Origin: JAACFF01 sp963807975
GTDB lineage: Bacteria > Chloroflexota > Anaerolineae > Promineifilales > Promineifilaceae
Reading direction: 5' to 3'
Assembly (NCBI GenBank): GCA_963807975.1
Contig: CAWEDV010000001.1
Coordinates: 682,001 to 746,000, forward strand
Length of the DNA: 64,000 nucleotides
Shown: piece after piece, positions 8,230 to 15,837 of the stretch
How the letters are laid out: each line of letters begins with the position of its first letter
How positions within the stretch are numbered: position 1 is the first letter of the stretch
Notes under the pieces: model-generated
Databases searched by the model: none
What the model saw: the letters and a program-made list of their open reading frames with translations, nothing else
What the model was told of the DNA's origin: nothing
Translations under genes and position numbers: made by a program

Positions 8230-9222
8230 CTATTCCCTCACGGCAACACTATTCTCTTCCAACATCAACACCGCCCGCGCCGTGCTGCTGTCCGTCACCA
8301 GCATATTCACATAACCCCCGCGCAGCGCGCCTAGAATCGCCGGCGCCTTAGCCACATCACCCGCCACACCCAAACGCGTAGGAATCGCCATCAAGTCATT
8401 ACGCGCAATGCCAATCAAGCGATCATGAAAGTCAATATCTGTTTCATTCCCAAACTCGTCAAAATGACGTGCCGTCACGTCCCCCACGGCTCCTGATTCA
8501 ATCAAATTCTTCAAGACTCCACGGGAAATATGGCCGCCATGATACAGACTGCAGTAATCAGCATTTGTCGATCCGATGCCCAACAAGGCCGCATCACACT
8601 CCCGTCCTAAATTTATCGCTTCACGCACATTGGGAATACTAAGGATGGAGCGCGCCGTATCCGCATTCTCCACAATAAACGGGCTGTAGAGATACGTCCC
8701 CTTACCCCCCGTTTTATTGGCCAGCATAGCCACCAAAGCCTGCGCATTAAAGGCATGGCTGCTCGACCCTAAAACCCCGACCAATTGTACAACATCCATC
8801 GGGATTGTATCCGGCACTTCCAGCGCTTCGATTGTCGAGCTGACCGTCGTGCCCCAGGCCACCCCCAGCACCATATTCGGTCTCAGCAAACGGCGCAGGA
8901 CTTGGGCCGCAACTCGCCCCAGCCGCCGTCGCAGCCTGTCGTAATTCTCGGTCCTTTGCTCCCAGCGCAGCACGCTCGCATTTTGAAGTTCAAAGCGTTC
9001 AATAAGCGCTTGTTCCAACTCCGATTCAAAATGCAAAGGCCTGTGGATGATAATCTCCACAATATTCTTCTGGCGGGCCTCAGCCAGCAGACGCGAAACC
9101 GCTGAGCGGGTCATCCCGATCTGTCGTGAGATTTCTGCCTGCGTGAGTTGTTCTTCATAATACATTTCCGCCACGTCAGCAAGCAACTCTTCCCGATCAT
9201 GGCCACGTCGATATTTGGACAT
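8230..9222 (-). CDS. SorC-family sugar-binding transcriptional regulator
   Basis: The 330-residue protein has an N-terminal helix-turn-helix (EEQLTQAEISRQIGMTRSAVSRLLAEARQ, about residues 22-50) and a C-terminal sugar-phosphate sensing domain (GVAWGTTVSSTIEAL, VVQLVGVLGSS, LLGIGSTNADYCSLYHGGHIS). This is the layout of SorC/DeoR/CggR regulators, which are released from DNA or reshaped by phosphorylated sugars. It is divergent from the PTS genes 440 bases away and next to several sugar enzymes, so it most likely senses the product of PTS import. Candidate operators are at 9325-9344 and around 9521-9553. An AAAGGCAG ribosome site precedes the ATG. Confidence 0.92.
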   Translation of the reverse strand: MSKYRRGHDREELLADVAEMYYEEQLTQAEISRQIGMTRSAVSRLLAEARQKNIVEIIIHRPLHFESELEQALIERFELQNASVLRWEQRTENYDRLRRRLGRVAAQVLRRLLRPNMVLGVAWGTTVSSTIEALEVPDTIPMDVVQLVGVLGSSSHAFNAQALVAMLANKTGGKGTYLYSPFIVENADTARSILSIPNVREAINLGRECDAALLGIGSTNADYCSLYHGGHISRGVLKNLIESGAVGDVTARHFDEFGNETDIDFHDRLIGIARNDLMAIPTRLGVAGDVAKAPAILGALRGGYVNMLVTDSSTARAVLMLEENSVAVRE

Positions 9223-9324
9223 TTGGGTCTGCCTTTACTAAATTCCGGTTTGCAGTTGTTAATTAGCTCAGTCCTCGCCCAAGTGCTCTGTTCTTCTAAA
9301 GGTTGAAGAATCATCATCCGTCTA

Positions 9325-9344
9325 TCATACCTGCGCAGGTATGA
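9325..9344. promoter_or_regulatory. Perfect 20-bp palindrome upstream of the SorC gene
   Basis: TCATACCTGCGCAGGTATGA reads the same on both strands and sits about 100 bases upstream of the SorC-type start codon. It is a candidate operator, for autoregulation or a second regulator. A weaker echo, ACTGCGCAGGT, occurs at about 12200 after the PTS genes. Confidence 0.45.
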
Positions 9345-9489
9345 CATGCATCTAGCAATTTCACAATTCGACTAACAGAGCACTAGCTCGCTGCCATCTA
9401 CCTATCGAAAGGAAGCTTTTCGGCTCAAAAGGAAACTTATCGACCGCAAACCGGTTCTAGAATTCTACACCCTTAGAGCTTTATTAATA

Positions 9490-9553
9490 TTGACAAGTAT
9501 ACCAAATTAGTGTAACATTGTCACAATTGTGAAACTAGTATTCACAATTGTAA
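9490..9553 (+). promoter_or_regulatory. PTS operon promoter with overlapping operator boxes
   Basis: TTGACA at 9490-9495 and TAACAT at 9513-9518 are 17 bases apart. The palindrome TCACAATTGTGA (9521-9532) covers the expected start of transcription, and TTCACAATTGTAA follows at 9541-9553. A partial box TTTCACAATT is at about 9358-9367. The layout is that of a promoter repressed by a dimeric regulator, and the divergent SorC gene is the obvious candidate. The untranslated leader to 9663 is about 140 bases. Confidence 0.6.
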
Positions 9554-9662
9554 CTTTAACTGAGAAATAATCATATGTCAAGCATCCTCTCGGTAAACTA
9601 GAGTCCAACATCCGAGAATTAACAGAAATTATCGATAATTAACAGGGTCATTTAGGAACACT

Positions 9663-10133
9663 ATGAGCATCGCCAAATTCTTGAGCCCAGACGCCATCTT
9701 GCTGCATCTCGAAGCCAAATCCTCGGAGGAAGTCATACGCGCCCTCGGTGGATTGCTGTTAGCCAAAGGTCAAGTCAAGGATGACTTCATCGAAGCGACC
9801 CTGAGACGGGAAGCCGATATGCCCACCGGATTACCTTTAGGTGGCGATGTCAACGCCGCCATCCCCCATGTGGACATCGAATACGTCAATGAATCGGCTC
9901 TGGCTCTGGCCACCCTCGCCCAGCCCACCATCTTCTATAATATGGTAGAGAACGACGTCGAGGTCCCCTGCCAACTGGTGATCATGCTCGCCCTCGACGC
10001 CCCTAAATCCCAGATTGAGATGTTACAAGAGATTTCGTCCGTACTGCAGCAGCCCGCCGTCATCTCCGCCATTATGGAAGCACAAACACCTGCCGACGTC
10101 CTGGCCACCGTTTCCAATCTGGAACCTATCTAA
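9663..10133 (+). CDS. gatA: PTS EIIA component, galactitol/fructose type
   Basis: The 156-residue protein has the PTS EIIA type-2 fold. The phosphorylated histidine is His69 in NAAIPHVDIEYV, preceded by READMPTGLPLG, the usual approach to the active site in GatA and related IIA proteins. It accepts phosphate from HPr and passes it to the IIB protein encoded 159 bases downstream. No EI or HPr gene lies in the window. Together with IIB and IIC it forms a complete galactitol-family permease. Whether the cargo is galactitol or another polyol or pentose cannot be decided. Confidence 0.87.
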   Translation: MSIAKFLSPDAILLHLEAKSSEEVIRALGGLLLAKGQVKDDFIEATLRREADMPTGLPLGGDVNAAIPHVDIEYVNESALALATLAQPTIFYNMVENDVEVPCQLVIMLALDAPKSQIEMLQEISSVLQQPAVISAIMEAQTPADVLATVSNLEPI

Positions 10134-10193
10134 TGTTTTGTTACCAGACTCCCAACCTTAGAGATTCGCCGGAAGGCCTACAGCCATCCAATT

Positions 10194-10245
10194 TCAGAAA
10201 CCTCTGCGGTTTCTGAGCGTAACCAGAGATCAGGTTTTTTGTTTT
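10194..10245 (+). promoter_or_regulatory. Hairpin between PTS IIA and IIB genes
   Basis: TCAGAAACC and GGTTTCTGA form a perfect 9-bp stem around TCTGC (10194-10216). A short AACC...GGTTTTTT element follows. The T run makes it resemble a partial terminator that could set the ratio of IIA to the membrane parts. Nothing else is seen in this 159-base gap. Confidence 0.45.
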
Positions 10246-10292
10246 AGTTTGTATTAGGAAGAGTTATTGTCTAGATAGAGGAGAAAACCTAT

Positions 10293-10574
10293 ATGACAAA
10301 AACCGTATTAGTATCCTGTGGCACGGCTATCGCGACTTCAACCGTCGTAGCCAAATCAATTGAGGAAGCCGCCAAAGCTGAGGGAATCCGCATTATCACC
10401 AAACAGTGCAAGGTAACAGAAATACCTTTGTTCGTGGATGGTGCGGACCTGATCGTGACGACATCCCAATTGCGTTCTGATCCTGGCATACCGGTTGTGC
10501 AGGGGCTGCCCTTCCTGACCGGCATCGGCAAGGACAAGGCACTCGAGGAAATCCTCGGGTACTTAAGAGAGTAG
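10293..10574 (+). CDS. gatB: PTS EIIB component, galactitol type
   Basis: The 93-residue protein begins MTKTVLVSCGTAIATSTVV. Cys9 is in the P-loop-like phosphocysteine site of the GatB family, with the following Thr/Ser-rich turn. The rest (ADLIVTTSQLRSDPGIPVVQGLPFLTGIGKD) is the expected Rossmann-like four-stranded fold. It carries phosphate from GatA to the sugar bound in IIC. A strong GGAGAAAA ribosome site precedes the ATG. The IIC gene starts 22 bases after the stop, so the two are cotranscribed. Confidence 0.92.
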   Translation: MTKTVLVSCGTAIATSTVVAKSIEEAAKAEGIRIITKQCKVTEIPLFVDGADLIVTTSQLRSDPGIPVVQGLPFLTGIGKDKALEEILGYLRE

Positions 10575-10596
10575 GAGATTTTAGGAGGTCTCAAAT

Positions 10597-12027
10597 ATGG
10601 ACGCTGTAATGGAAACTGTCAAAATGATTGTCGACACCCTTGGGGCGACAGTCTTATTGCCAATATTCATCTTTATTTTCGCCATAATCCTGGGCACGAA
10701 AGTTGGCAAGGCTTTCCGCGCTGCGATTACGATTGGCGTAGCATTTGTTGGTATCAACCTTGTTATCGGCCTGATGTGGGGCTCACTCTCAAACGTGTCC
10801 CATGCGATTATTGAAAGCACAGGCATCACGCGTAATGTCGTCGATGTCGGCTGGCCCGCTGCCGCGGCAGTTGCCTTCTCGACCACGGTCGGCCTGGCGG
10901 TCATCCCCGTCGCGCTTCTGGTCAACATCCTCTTGCTGATCCCCAAAATCACCAAGACCCTCAATGTTGACCTCTGGAACTTCTGGCATTTCGCCTTCGC
11001 TGGTTCCATCGTGGCCATTGTTTCCGACAACCTGGCCATGGGCCTCGTCGCCGCCGCCATATACACGGCGCTGATGCTGCTCTTGGGTGACTGGACCGCC
11101 CGCGGTATCCAGGAATTTTATGGGCTGCCCGGCATCTCCATCCCCCACGGCTTCACGGCCCCCATGGTGCCCATCGCCATTCCGGTGAACTGGGTGTTAG
11201 ATAGAATCCCCTGGGTTAAGGATGTGGAAGCAGATCCCGACGGCATTGAAAAGAAACTTGGCCCCACCTTTGGCGATCCCATGATCATGGGCTTCTTCAT
11301 CGGTATCGGCCTCGGACTGCTCGCTTATTGGAACCAATTTGGCGCCAACTTCTGGGGCACAGCAGCCCAGATCTTGGTCTTGGGTGTTGAACTCGCCGCC
11401 GTCATGGTTTTGCTGCCGCGCATGGTGCGCATCCTCATGGAAGGTCTAATTCCAATTTCCGAATCAGCACGCGACTTCATGGCCAAACGCCACAGCGACC
11501 GCGAGGTCTGGATTGGACTCGATTCCGCCGTTTTGGTCGGCCATCCTTCCGCCATCGCCACTGGTTTGCTCCTGGTTCCGATCGCCATCTTGCTCATGGT
11601 CATCTTGCCTGGCAACCGCGTTTTGCTCTTCGCCGACCTGGCCGTGCTGCCCTTCTTGTGCAGCCAATGTGCTCCGCTGGCCAAGGGCAATGTGGTGCGC
11701 ATGGTCATCATCGGCACCATTCTGCTCATCATCGGCTTCTACGTGGCCATGGCTCTGGCGCCAATTATGACCCGCGTCGCCGGTGAAACAGGATTCGAGA
11801 TGCCAGAAAACGCCGTCTCCATCACCAGCATTGCCGATGGTTTCGTCTGGACTGCCCTCGTCTGGCAGCAGGCTGCGGCCTGGGCCGGCTGGCTGGGCAT
11901 GCTTGTTCTCGCCGTTCTGGTTGGACTTGGCTTCTGGATCTTCAAGCGCAACGAAGAGAAATGGGAAGTTCTGGCTGGCGCCTCTCCGCGCGAGGTAGAA
12001 GAACCCGTTGCCGTTGCCGGCGACTAA
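10597..12027 (+). CDS. gatC: PTS EIIC permease, galactitol type
   Basis: The 476-residue membrane protein has at least ten hydrophobic segments and matches the galactitol permease IIC family: FGDPMIMGFFIGIGLGLL, PGISIPHGFTAPMVP and a region GHPSAIATGLLLVPIAILLMVILPGNRVL, all typical of GatC. It moves the substrate across the membrane while it is phosphorylated by GatB. The ribosome site AGGAGG lies nine bases upstream. The C-terminus (about 25 residues) is charged and cytoplasmic. It closes the PTS operon, which is followed by two sets of inverted repeats. Confidence 0.93.
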   Translation: MDAVMETVKMIVDTLGATVLLPIFIFIFAIILGTKVGKAFRAAITIGVAFVGINLVIGLMWGSLSNVSHAIIESTGITRNVVDVGWPAAAAVAFSTTVGLAVIPVALLVNILLLIPKITKTLNVDLWNFWHFAFAGSIVAIVSDNLAMGLVAAAIYTALMLLLGDWTARGIQEFYGLPGISIPHGFTAPMVPIAIPVNWVLDRIPWVKDVEADPDGIEKKLGPTFGDPMIMGFFIGIGLGLLAYWNQFGANFWGTAAQILVLGVELAAVMVLLPRMVRILMEGLIPISESARDFMAKRHSDREVWIGLDSAVLVGHPSAIATGLLLVPIAILLMVILPGNRVLLFADLAVLPFLCSQCAPLAKGNVVRMVIIGTILLIIGFYVAMALAPIMTRVAGETGFEMPENAVSITSIADGFVWTALVWQQAAAWAGWLGMLVLAVLVGLGFWIFKRNEEKWEVLAGASPREVEEPVAVAGD

Positions 12028-12044
12028 ACCGCTCTTCTTGTATC

Positions 12045-12115
12045 ATTTTCCCGGAAACAATAAGTTTCCGCAGAAACAGTGAGTTTCCGCAGAGACTTTG
12101 AGTTTCCGGGAAAAT
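12045..12115. repeat. Nested inverted repeats after gatC
   Basis: ATTTTCCCGGAAAC (12045-12058) and GTTTCCGGGAAAAT (12102-12115) are perfect 14-base inverted copies. Between them are GTTTCCGCAGAAAC, itself a small hairpin, and a second GTTTCCGCAGAGAC. The unit could fold as a cruciform or RNA structure and lies 18 bases after the IIC stop. It may protect or end the PTS transcript. Confidence 0.55.
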
Positions 12116-12122
12116 AGGCTAC

Positions 12123-12186
12123 AAACCTGGCACGTCCTACATCACTACTCAGCAACTAGTAAATGAGACCTGCCAGGTTTTTTCGT
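12123..12186 (+). terminator. Probable terminator of the PTS operon
   Basis: AAACCTGGCA (12123-12132) pairs perfectly with TGCCAGGTTT (12171-12180), and the second arm runs into a T tract. The loop of 38 bases is long for an intrinsic terminator, so the call is tentative. Confidence 0.5.
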
Positions 12187-12260
12187 TTGCTCACATCTAC
12201 TGCGCAGGTCTGCGGTGAAAACCTTAGTATAGACTTTCAAGGTTCCAAAGGGTAACTATT

Positions 12261-12725
12261 ATGATTAGACCAATGATTGAAGCGCTGCTTGGTGAATTCG
12301 GCCGTCAGCTCCTCTATTTCTATGAGGCAAATCAATTAATCCTCAACCTCATCGTCCTCACCTACGGCCTGCTTATGTTCCTTTCCTGGTCTACCTTGAT
12401 CCGCATCTACCGCCACCTGGTGCTGCTGATCGTCAAACAAATTGAGCAAGATCCCGATTTGGGCAAAAAGAGCAAACCAGCCAAGATCAAGAACGGCATC
12501 GAAGTACCCTGGCAAACGGCCGTAGATGCCGCCAAGTTCCCCTTCATCGCCAACAACGGCGGCGTCATCCCCACCCTAAAATCCGTCAACGCGGTTCAAA
12601 AACTCTTCGATGTAGACGAACTTATCAAGCACGCCCTCGAGGTCATGCAGGGCACCGAAATCCGCAAAATCATCCCCAGTTACCGCCTGATGCTCAGCCG
12701 GGAGTTTTCCAAAGGCGAGGCATAA
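12261..12725 (+). CDS. Small membrane protein of unknown function
   Basis: The 154-residue protein has one clear hydrophobic segment (residues about 27-48, LILNLIVLTYGLLMFLSWSTL) and a shorter amphipathic stretch (RHLVLLIVKQI), then a soluble C-terminal part rich in charged residues with no motif recognised. The start is supported by AAAGGGT upstream and by the clean frame. I do not recognise the family. It stands alone between the PTS operon and the transglutaminase-like gene on the same strand. Confidence 0.6.
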   Translation: MIRPMIEALLGEFGRQLLYFYEANQLILNLIVLTYGLLMFLSWSTLIRIYRHLVLLIVKQIEQDPDLGKKSKPAKIKNGIEVPWQTAVDAAKFPFIANNGGVIPTLKSVNAVQKLFDVDELIKHALEVMQGTEIRKIIPSYRLMLSREFSKGEA

Positions 12726-12785
12726 GAGCCGTTAAGATTCCCTCATTCCGGCGCTCCCCCACCGGAAATCCCGCTAGCTGAGATT

Positions 12786-12812
12786 GCCATCCCCGCGCCG
12801 GCGGGAATCCAT
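12786..12812. repeat. Dispersed GC-rich palindromic element
   Basis: CCATCCCCGCGCCGGCGGGA followed by ATCCAT is another copy of the CCCGCG...CGGGAATCC element. It lies directly in front of the transglutaminase-like gene. A longer frame starting with TTG at 12784 is only a reading through this repeat and was not used as the gene start. Confidence 0.6.
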
Positions 12813-12816
12813 ACGA

Positions 12817-13431
12817 ATGGAACCAATGCTACTTGAGTCAATAAAAACCAGAGCACTCGAAATGGGACTTATCAACCCCAAAGATGAAATCGATGCCCAA
12901 CAAGCTTTCCTGCTCGTACGCGATATGCCCTATGCCAGAGCAAGCTCTCGCAAACCTGAAACCATAATCAGGGAATGGCGCGGCACCTGTTCCGGCAAAC
13001 ATTATCTACTTAAGGAACTCTTTGCCGAGCTCGGATATTCGTCCCGCGTGATCGCCTGCACATCCATATCCACCTTAGAACCGCAGAATTATCAGGGCAA
13101 GCTGCGCCTGCTGCTCGAGCAGTCCAACGGCCGTTTCGTCGACGTGCATAATTACCTGATCCTTCAACTACCCACTGGCGATATGATCGTCGATGCCACC
13201 TTTCCCACCACCGCCATAGGCACGGGCGTAGTGGTCAATGAGCATTTCAATAGGGGGGAGAATCAAAAAATCGCCGCCGAACCCATAAAGTCTTGGGTTG
13301 TTCCAGACGACCGCGATCCGCAGCAATTTAAGGATGAAATCCTAACTGCCACCTTCACCGCCGAAGAACTAGCGCACAGAGATCAATTCATCAAGGCCAT
13401 AAGCCAAATAGCACAAGCCACGTTTGAATAA
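12817..13431 (+). CDS. Transglutaminase-like (papain-fold) protein
   Basis: From the ATG at 12817 the protein is 204 residues. A Cys58 in EWRGTCSGKHYLLKELFAELG, a His111 in VDVHNYL and an Asp126 in MIVDATFP are in the order and context of a transglutaminase-like Cys-His-Asp triad. Many bacterial members are proteases or peptide-modifying enzymes; others are inactive. There is no signal peptide or membrane segment, so a cytoplasmic role is likely. It has no obvious partner. The family assignment rests on these three motifs and is moderately sure. Confidence 0.65.
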   Translation: MEPMLLESIKTRALEMGLINPKDEIDAQQAFLLVRDMPYARASSRKPETIIREWRGTCSGKHYLLKELFAELGYSSRVIACTSISTLEPQNYQGKLRLLLEQSNGRFVDVHNYLILQLPTGDMIVDATFPTTAIGTGVVVNEHFNRGENQKIAAEPIKSWVVPDDRDPQQFKDEILTATFTAEELAHRDQFIKAISQIAQATFE

Positions 13432-13584
13432 GAACTGCATTAAGCCTATTCGTAAGTTGCGTTTATTATTGTAAGCCTGTGTTGGTCGGGTTGCTGCTGT
13501 TTATCCATGTCTACGACCCGCCCAATACAGGATCGTTTGTTTTTGAAGCATATCAAGCATATTTAGTAAGGAGAAGAACAGGCA

Positions 13585-14154
13585 ATGGGATTGGACGCCT
13601 TCAACCCTTTCATACCAATTTTCCTACACTCCTATGGCGGGGGAGGGATCCTATCCGGTTTCCTCCACCCTCTCTTAGGAATCGATCACCTGCTGGCCAT
13701 GCTGGCTGTTGGCATCCTAAGCGCGCAGATCGGTGGCAGGGCACTGTGGACAGTACCAGCGACATTCGTCGGCGTAATGGGTATTGGCGCTTTGTTGGGC
13801 ATTTTTGGTTTAGCCCTGCCCTTTGTTGAATACGGCATCACGTTATCCGTTCTGGTCTTAGGCGTCGCCATCCTCTTTGGCAGCAGAATTCCTGAATGGG
13901 GCGCCTTGATTGCCGTAGCTTTTTTCGCTCTTTTTCATGGCAATGCCCATGGCACAGAAATACCGGTGATCACCGATACCATTGGTTTGCTCGTCGCCTA
14001 CATTCTGGGATTTTTGATTGCGACCGCAGGCTTGCATGTGATTGGCGCGTTGATCGGCTTATTGGTCGGGCGCAGCAAGAACGGGCAGGTCTTCATGCGC
14101 ATGGGCGGATTAGTCATCGCCCTGATTGGTGTCTACTTAATTCTCAACGTGTAG
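13585..14154 (+). CDS. HupE/UreJ-family membrane protein
   Basis: The 189-residue protein is almost wholly hydrophobic, with about six membrane segments. It carries the HupE/UreJ signatures HPLLGIDHLLAMLAVG near residue 28 and FFALFHGNAHGTE near residue 112, whose His and Asp residues bind metal. The family is linked to nickel or cobalt uptake in hydrogenase and urease loci. No signal peptide is evident, unlike many HupE proteins. An AAGGAG ribosome site precedes the ATG. No hydrogenase or urease gene lies in the window, so its metal supply target is elsewhere or unknown. Confidence 0.88.
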   Translation: MGLDAFNPFIPIFLHSYGGGGILSGFLHPLLGIDHLLAMLAVGILSAQIGGRALWTVPATFVGVMGIGALLGIFGLALPFVEYGITLSVLVLGVAILFGSRIPEWGALIAVAFFALFHGNAHGTEIPVITDTIGLLVAYILGFLIATAGLHVIGALIGLLVGRSKNGQVFMRMGGLVIALIGVYLILNV

Positions 14155-14200
14155 AGAAGCCACCTATCGAGAAGTTCGATCCTAATTCGGTAAAAAATAA

Positions 14201-15814
14201 ATGACAGTAGAAAAACTAGATTCTCTCGAAGAGCGCATCCAAAAGCCTGGCTATCTGCTGCTGCTGGTTGTGGTTCTGCTTCTCCTTATCGTTGGCTTTG
14301 TGGATCTCATTGACACGACGAGCAATAACCCTGTTATTTTCGGCCGTTACTCACTGCCCTATTTCATAGTATTGATTATCTATGCCCTGGTTACTGTGGC
14401 CTGGGCATCTCTGTTATTAAGGCCGAATAACGATCGTTGGCTGACGAAAACACTAGATTTTATTCAGCAGCATCCCTTTTTAGCCCTGCTCCTCCTGGCT
14501 GGAATCACCCTGATCATCGTATTCATGGTCGTGCCTAAGCAGCGTGTACACAAGAATTTTTTGAGCTTCCCAGCCCTACAGGTTGCTGTTATCGTTATTC
14601 TGCTCCTGGCCGCCGGATTGATCCTCTTCTACAAATGGGCTGATAAATCAAGGCCGCAGTGGTGGCGTAAGATTGTCGTCGCTGTTCTACTCTTCCTGCT
14701 GCTTGTGGAAATCATCATCCAACTGCTTGCCCCTTTTGGTCTGCTACCCAGCCTAACCACGACCAGAGATGCTTTTGCCCCGTATGCCCGCGTCTACCAA
14801 TCAGAAGAGGGTTTTGGCAGCGGTACTACCAACGGCTACGGCCGTTACACGACCGAATTCAGACTGCTCCCAGACTCCCATCGCGTGGCCATCATGGGCA
14901 GCACCGCCGTGCAGGCTCTACAAGTAGAAAGAGATCAAAACGTGGGCGTGCAGCTGGAGAATCGCATTGCTGAAGGCGGTACCACTGATCAAGTCACCGA
15001 AGTATTGACAATTGGTTATCCAGATTATGGTCCAGGCATGTATTTGAGCAATTGGATGCTAAATGTTGTCGCCCGCGATTTCGAGCCTAATCAAGCCATT
15101 ATCTTCTGGGATCTGGGCCGCGATTTTCAAGAAGTGGACGGCCCCGGCCAGGGACAACCCTACTTCCAGTATCAAGGCGGGGGTCGCTCGCAGCTTAATC
15201 TGGAACAGTTCTTTACCGATCTGCACAATGCGGAACATGTCGTTTATCAGGGCCACGAAGGTTTCCAGCTCATACGCATCCTTGGCAGCCAATACTTAAC
15301 CCCGCGCGTCATTGCCCGGCTGCTGGCAGAGCCTCAGGCGGCGGCTGCGGCCCAGGCCAGTCCAACGAACATAAACACAGATATTGATCGCCCGGAGGGC
15401 TTTCTGTTTAATGCAGCAACAAATGGTGAGGCGATGCGCATTGCTTCCTCGCTGATCTATATGGCTGATGAACAGCTTGGACGAAGTGACATTGCCACCA
15501 GTCTGGTCACCATTCCCGCCTTTTCCGAGGATTTTTATCAACAGAGCACCTGGAACACGCGCTTTGGTGATTCTGATTTACTGCTGCCTGAATCGAAACT
15601 GCGCGCCACAGCCGCCAATTTTGGCCTACCGTTCCTGGGCCTAGGCACCTACATGGCCTCGCAAGGCATGACGCCTGCTGAAGTGCAGCAGCTATATTAT
15701 GAGGACGGGCTGGGCCACTTCACGACCGCCGGACACGAGTTCGCCGCTCAGGCCACATACGAATGCTTCTTCGCCCAGACCCTAACTGCTGAAGAAGGCT
15801 GCGATCTTCGCTAG
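14201..15814 (+). CDS. Membrane-anchored SGNH-hydrolase-like protein upstream of the NRPS genes
   Basis: The 537-residue protein has about five membrane helices in the first 185 residues (for example LLLLVVVLLLLIVGFVDLI and a segment near 165). The extracytoplasmic part looks like an SGNH/GDSL hydrolase. VAIMGSTAVQALQV (Ser234) occupies the nucleophile block, and DGLGHFTTAGH (Asp502, His506) the C-terminal DxxH block. The usual GDS is GST here, so activity is uncertain. It starts 47 bases after the HupE gene and ends 24 bases before the first NRPS, with no terminator between, so it is probably cotranscribed with the peptide synthetase. It could acylate, deacylate or export-process the peptide. 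Confidence 0.65.
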   Translation: MTVEKLDSLEERIQKPGYLLLLVVVLLLLIVGFVDLIDTTSNNPVIFGRYSLPYFIVLIIYALVTVAWASLLLRPNNDRWLTKTLDFIQQHPFLALLLLAGITLIIVFMVVPKQRVHKNFLSFPALQVAVIVILLLAAGLILFYKWADKSRPQWWRKIVVAVLLFLLLVEIIIQLLAPFGLLPSLTTTRDAFAPYARVYQSEEGFGSGTTNGYGRYTTEFRLLPDSHRVAIMGSTAVQALQVERDQNVGVQLENRIAEGGTTDQVTEVLTIGYPDYGPGMYLSNWMLNVVARDFEPNQAIIFWDLGRDFQEVDGPGQGQPYFQYQGGGRSQLNLEQFFTDLHNAEHVVYQGHEGFQLIRILGSQYLTPRVIARLLAEPQAAAAAQASPTNINTDIDRPEGFLFNAATNGEAMRIASSLIYMADEQLGRSDIATSLVTIPAFSEDFYQQSTWNTRFGDSDLLLPESKLRATAANFGLPFLGLGTYMASQGMTPAEVQQLYYEDGLGHFTTAGHEFAAQATYECFFAQTLTAEEGCDLR

Positions 15815-15837
15815 CGGTAATCACAAGCGCAAGCAGA

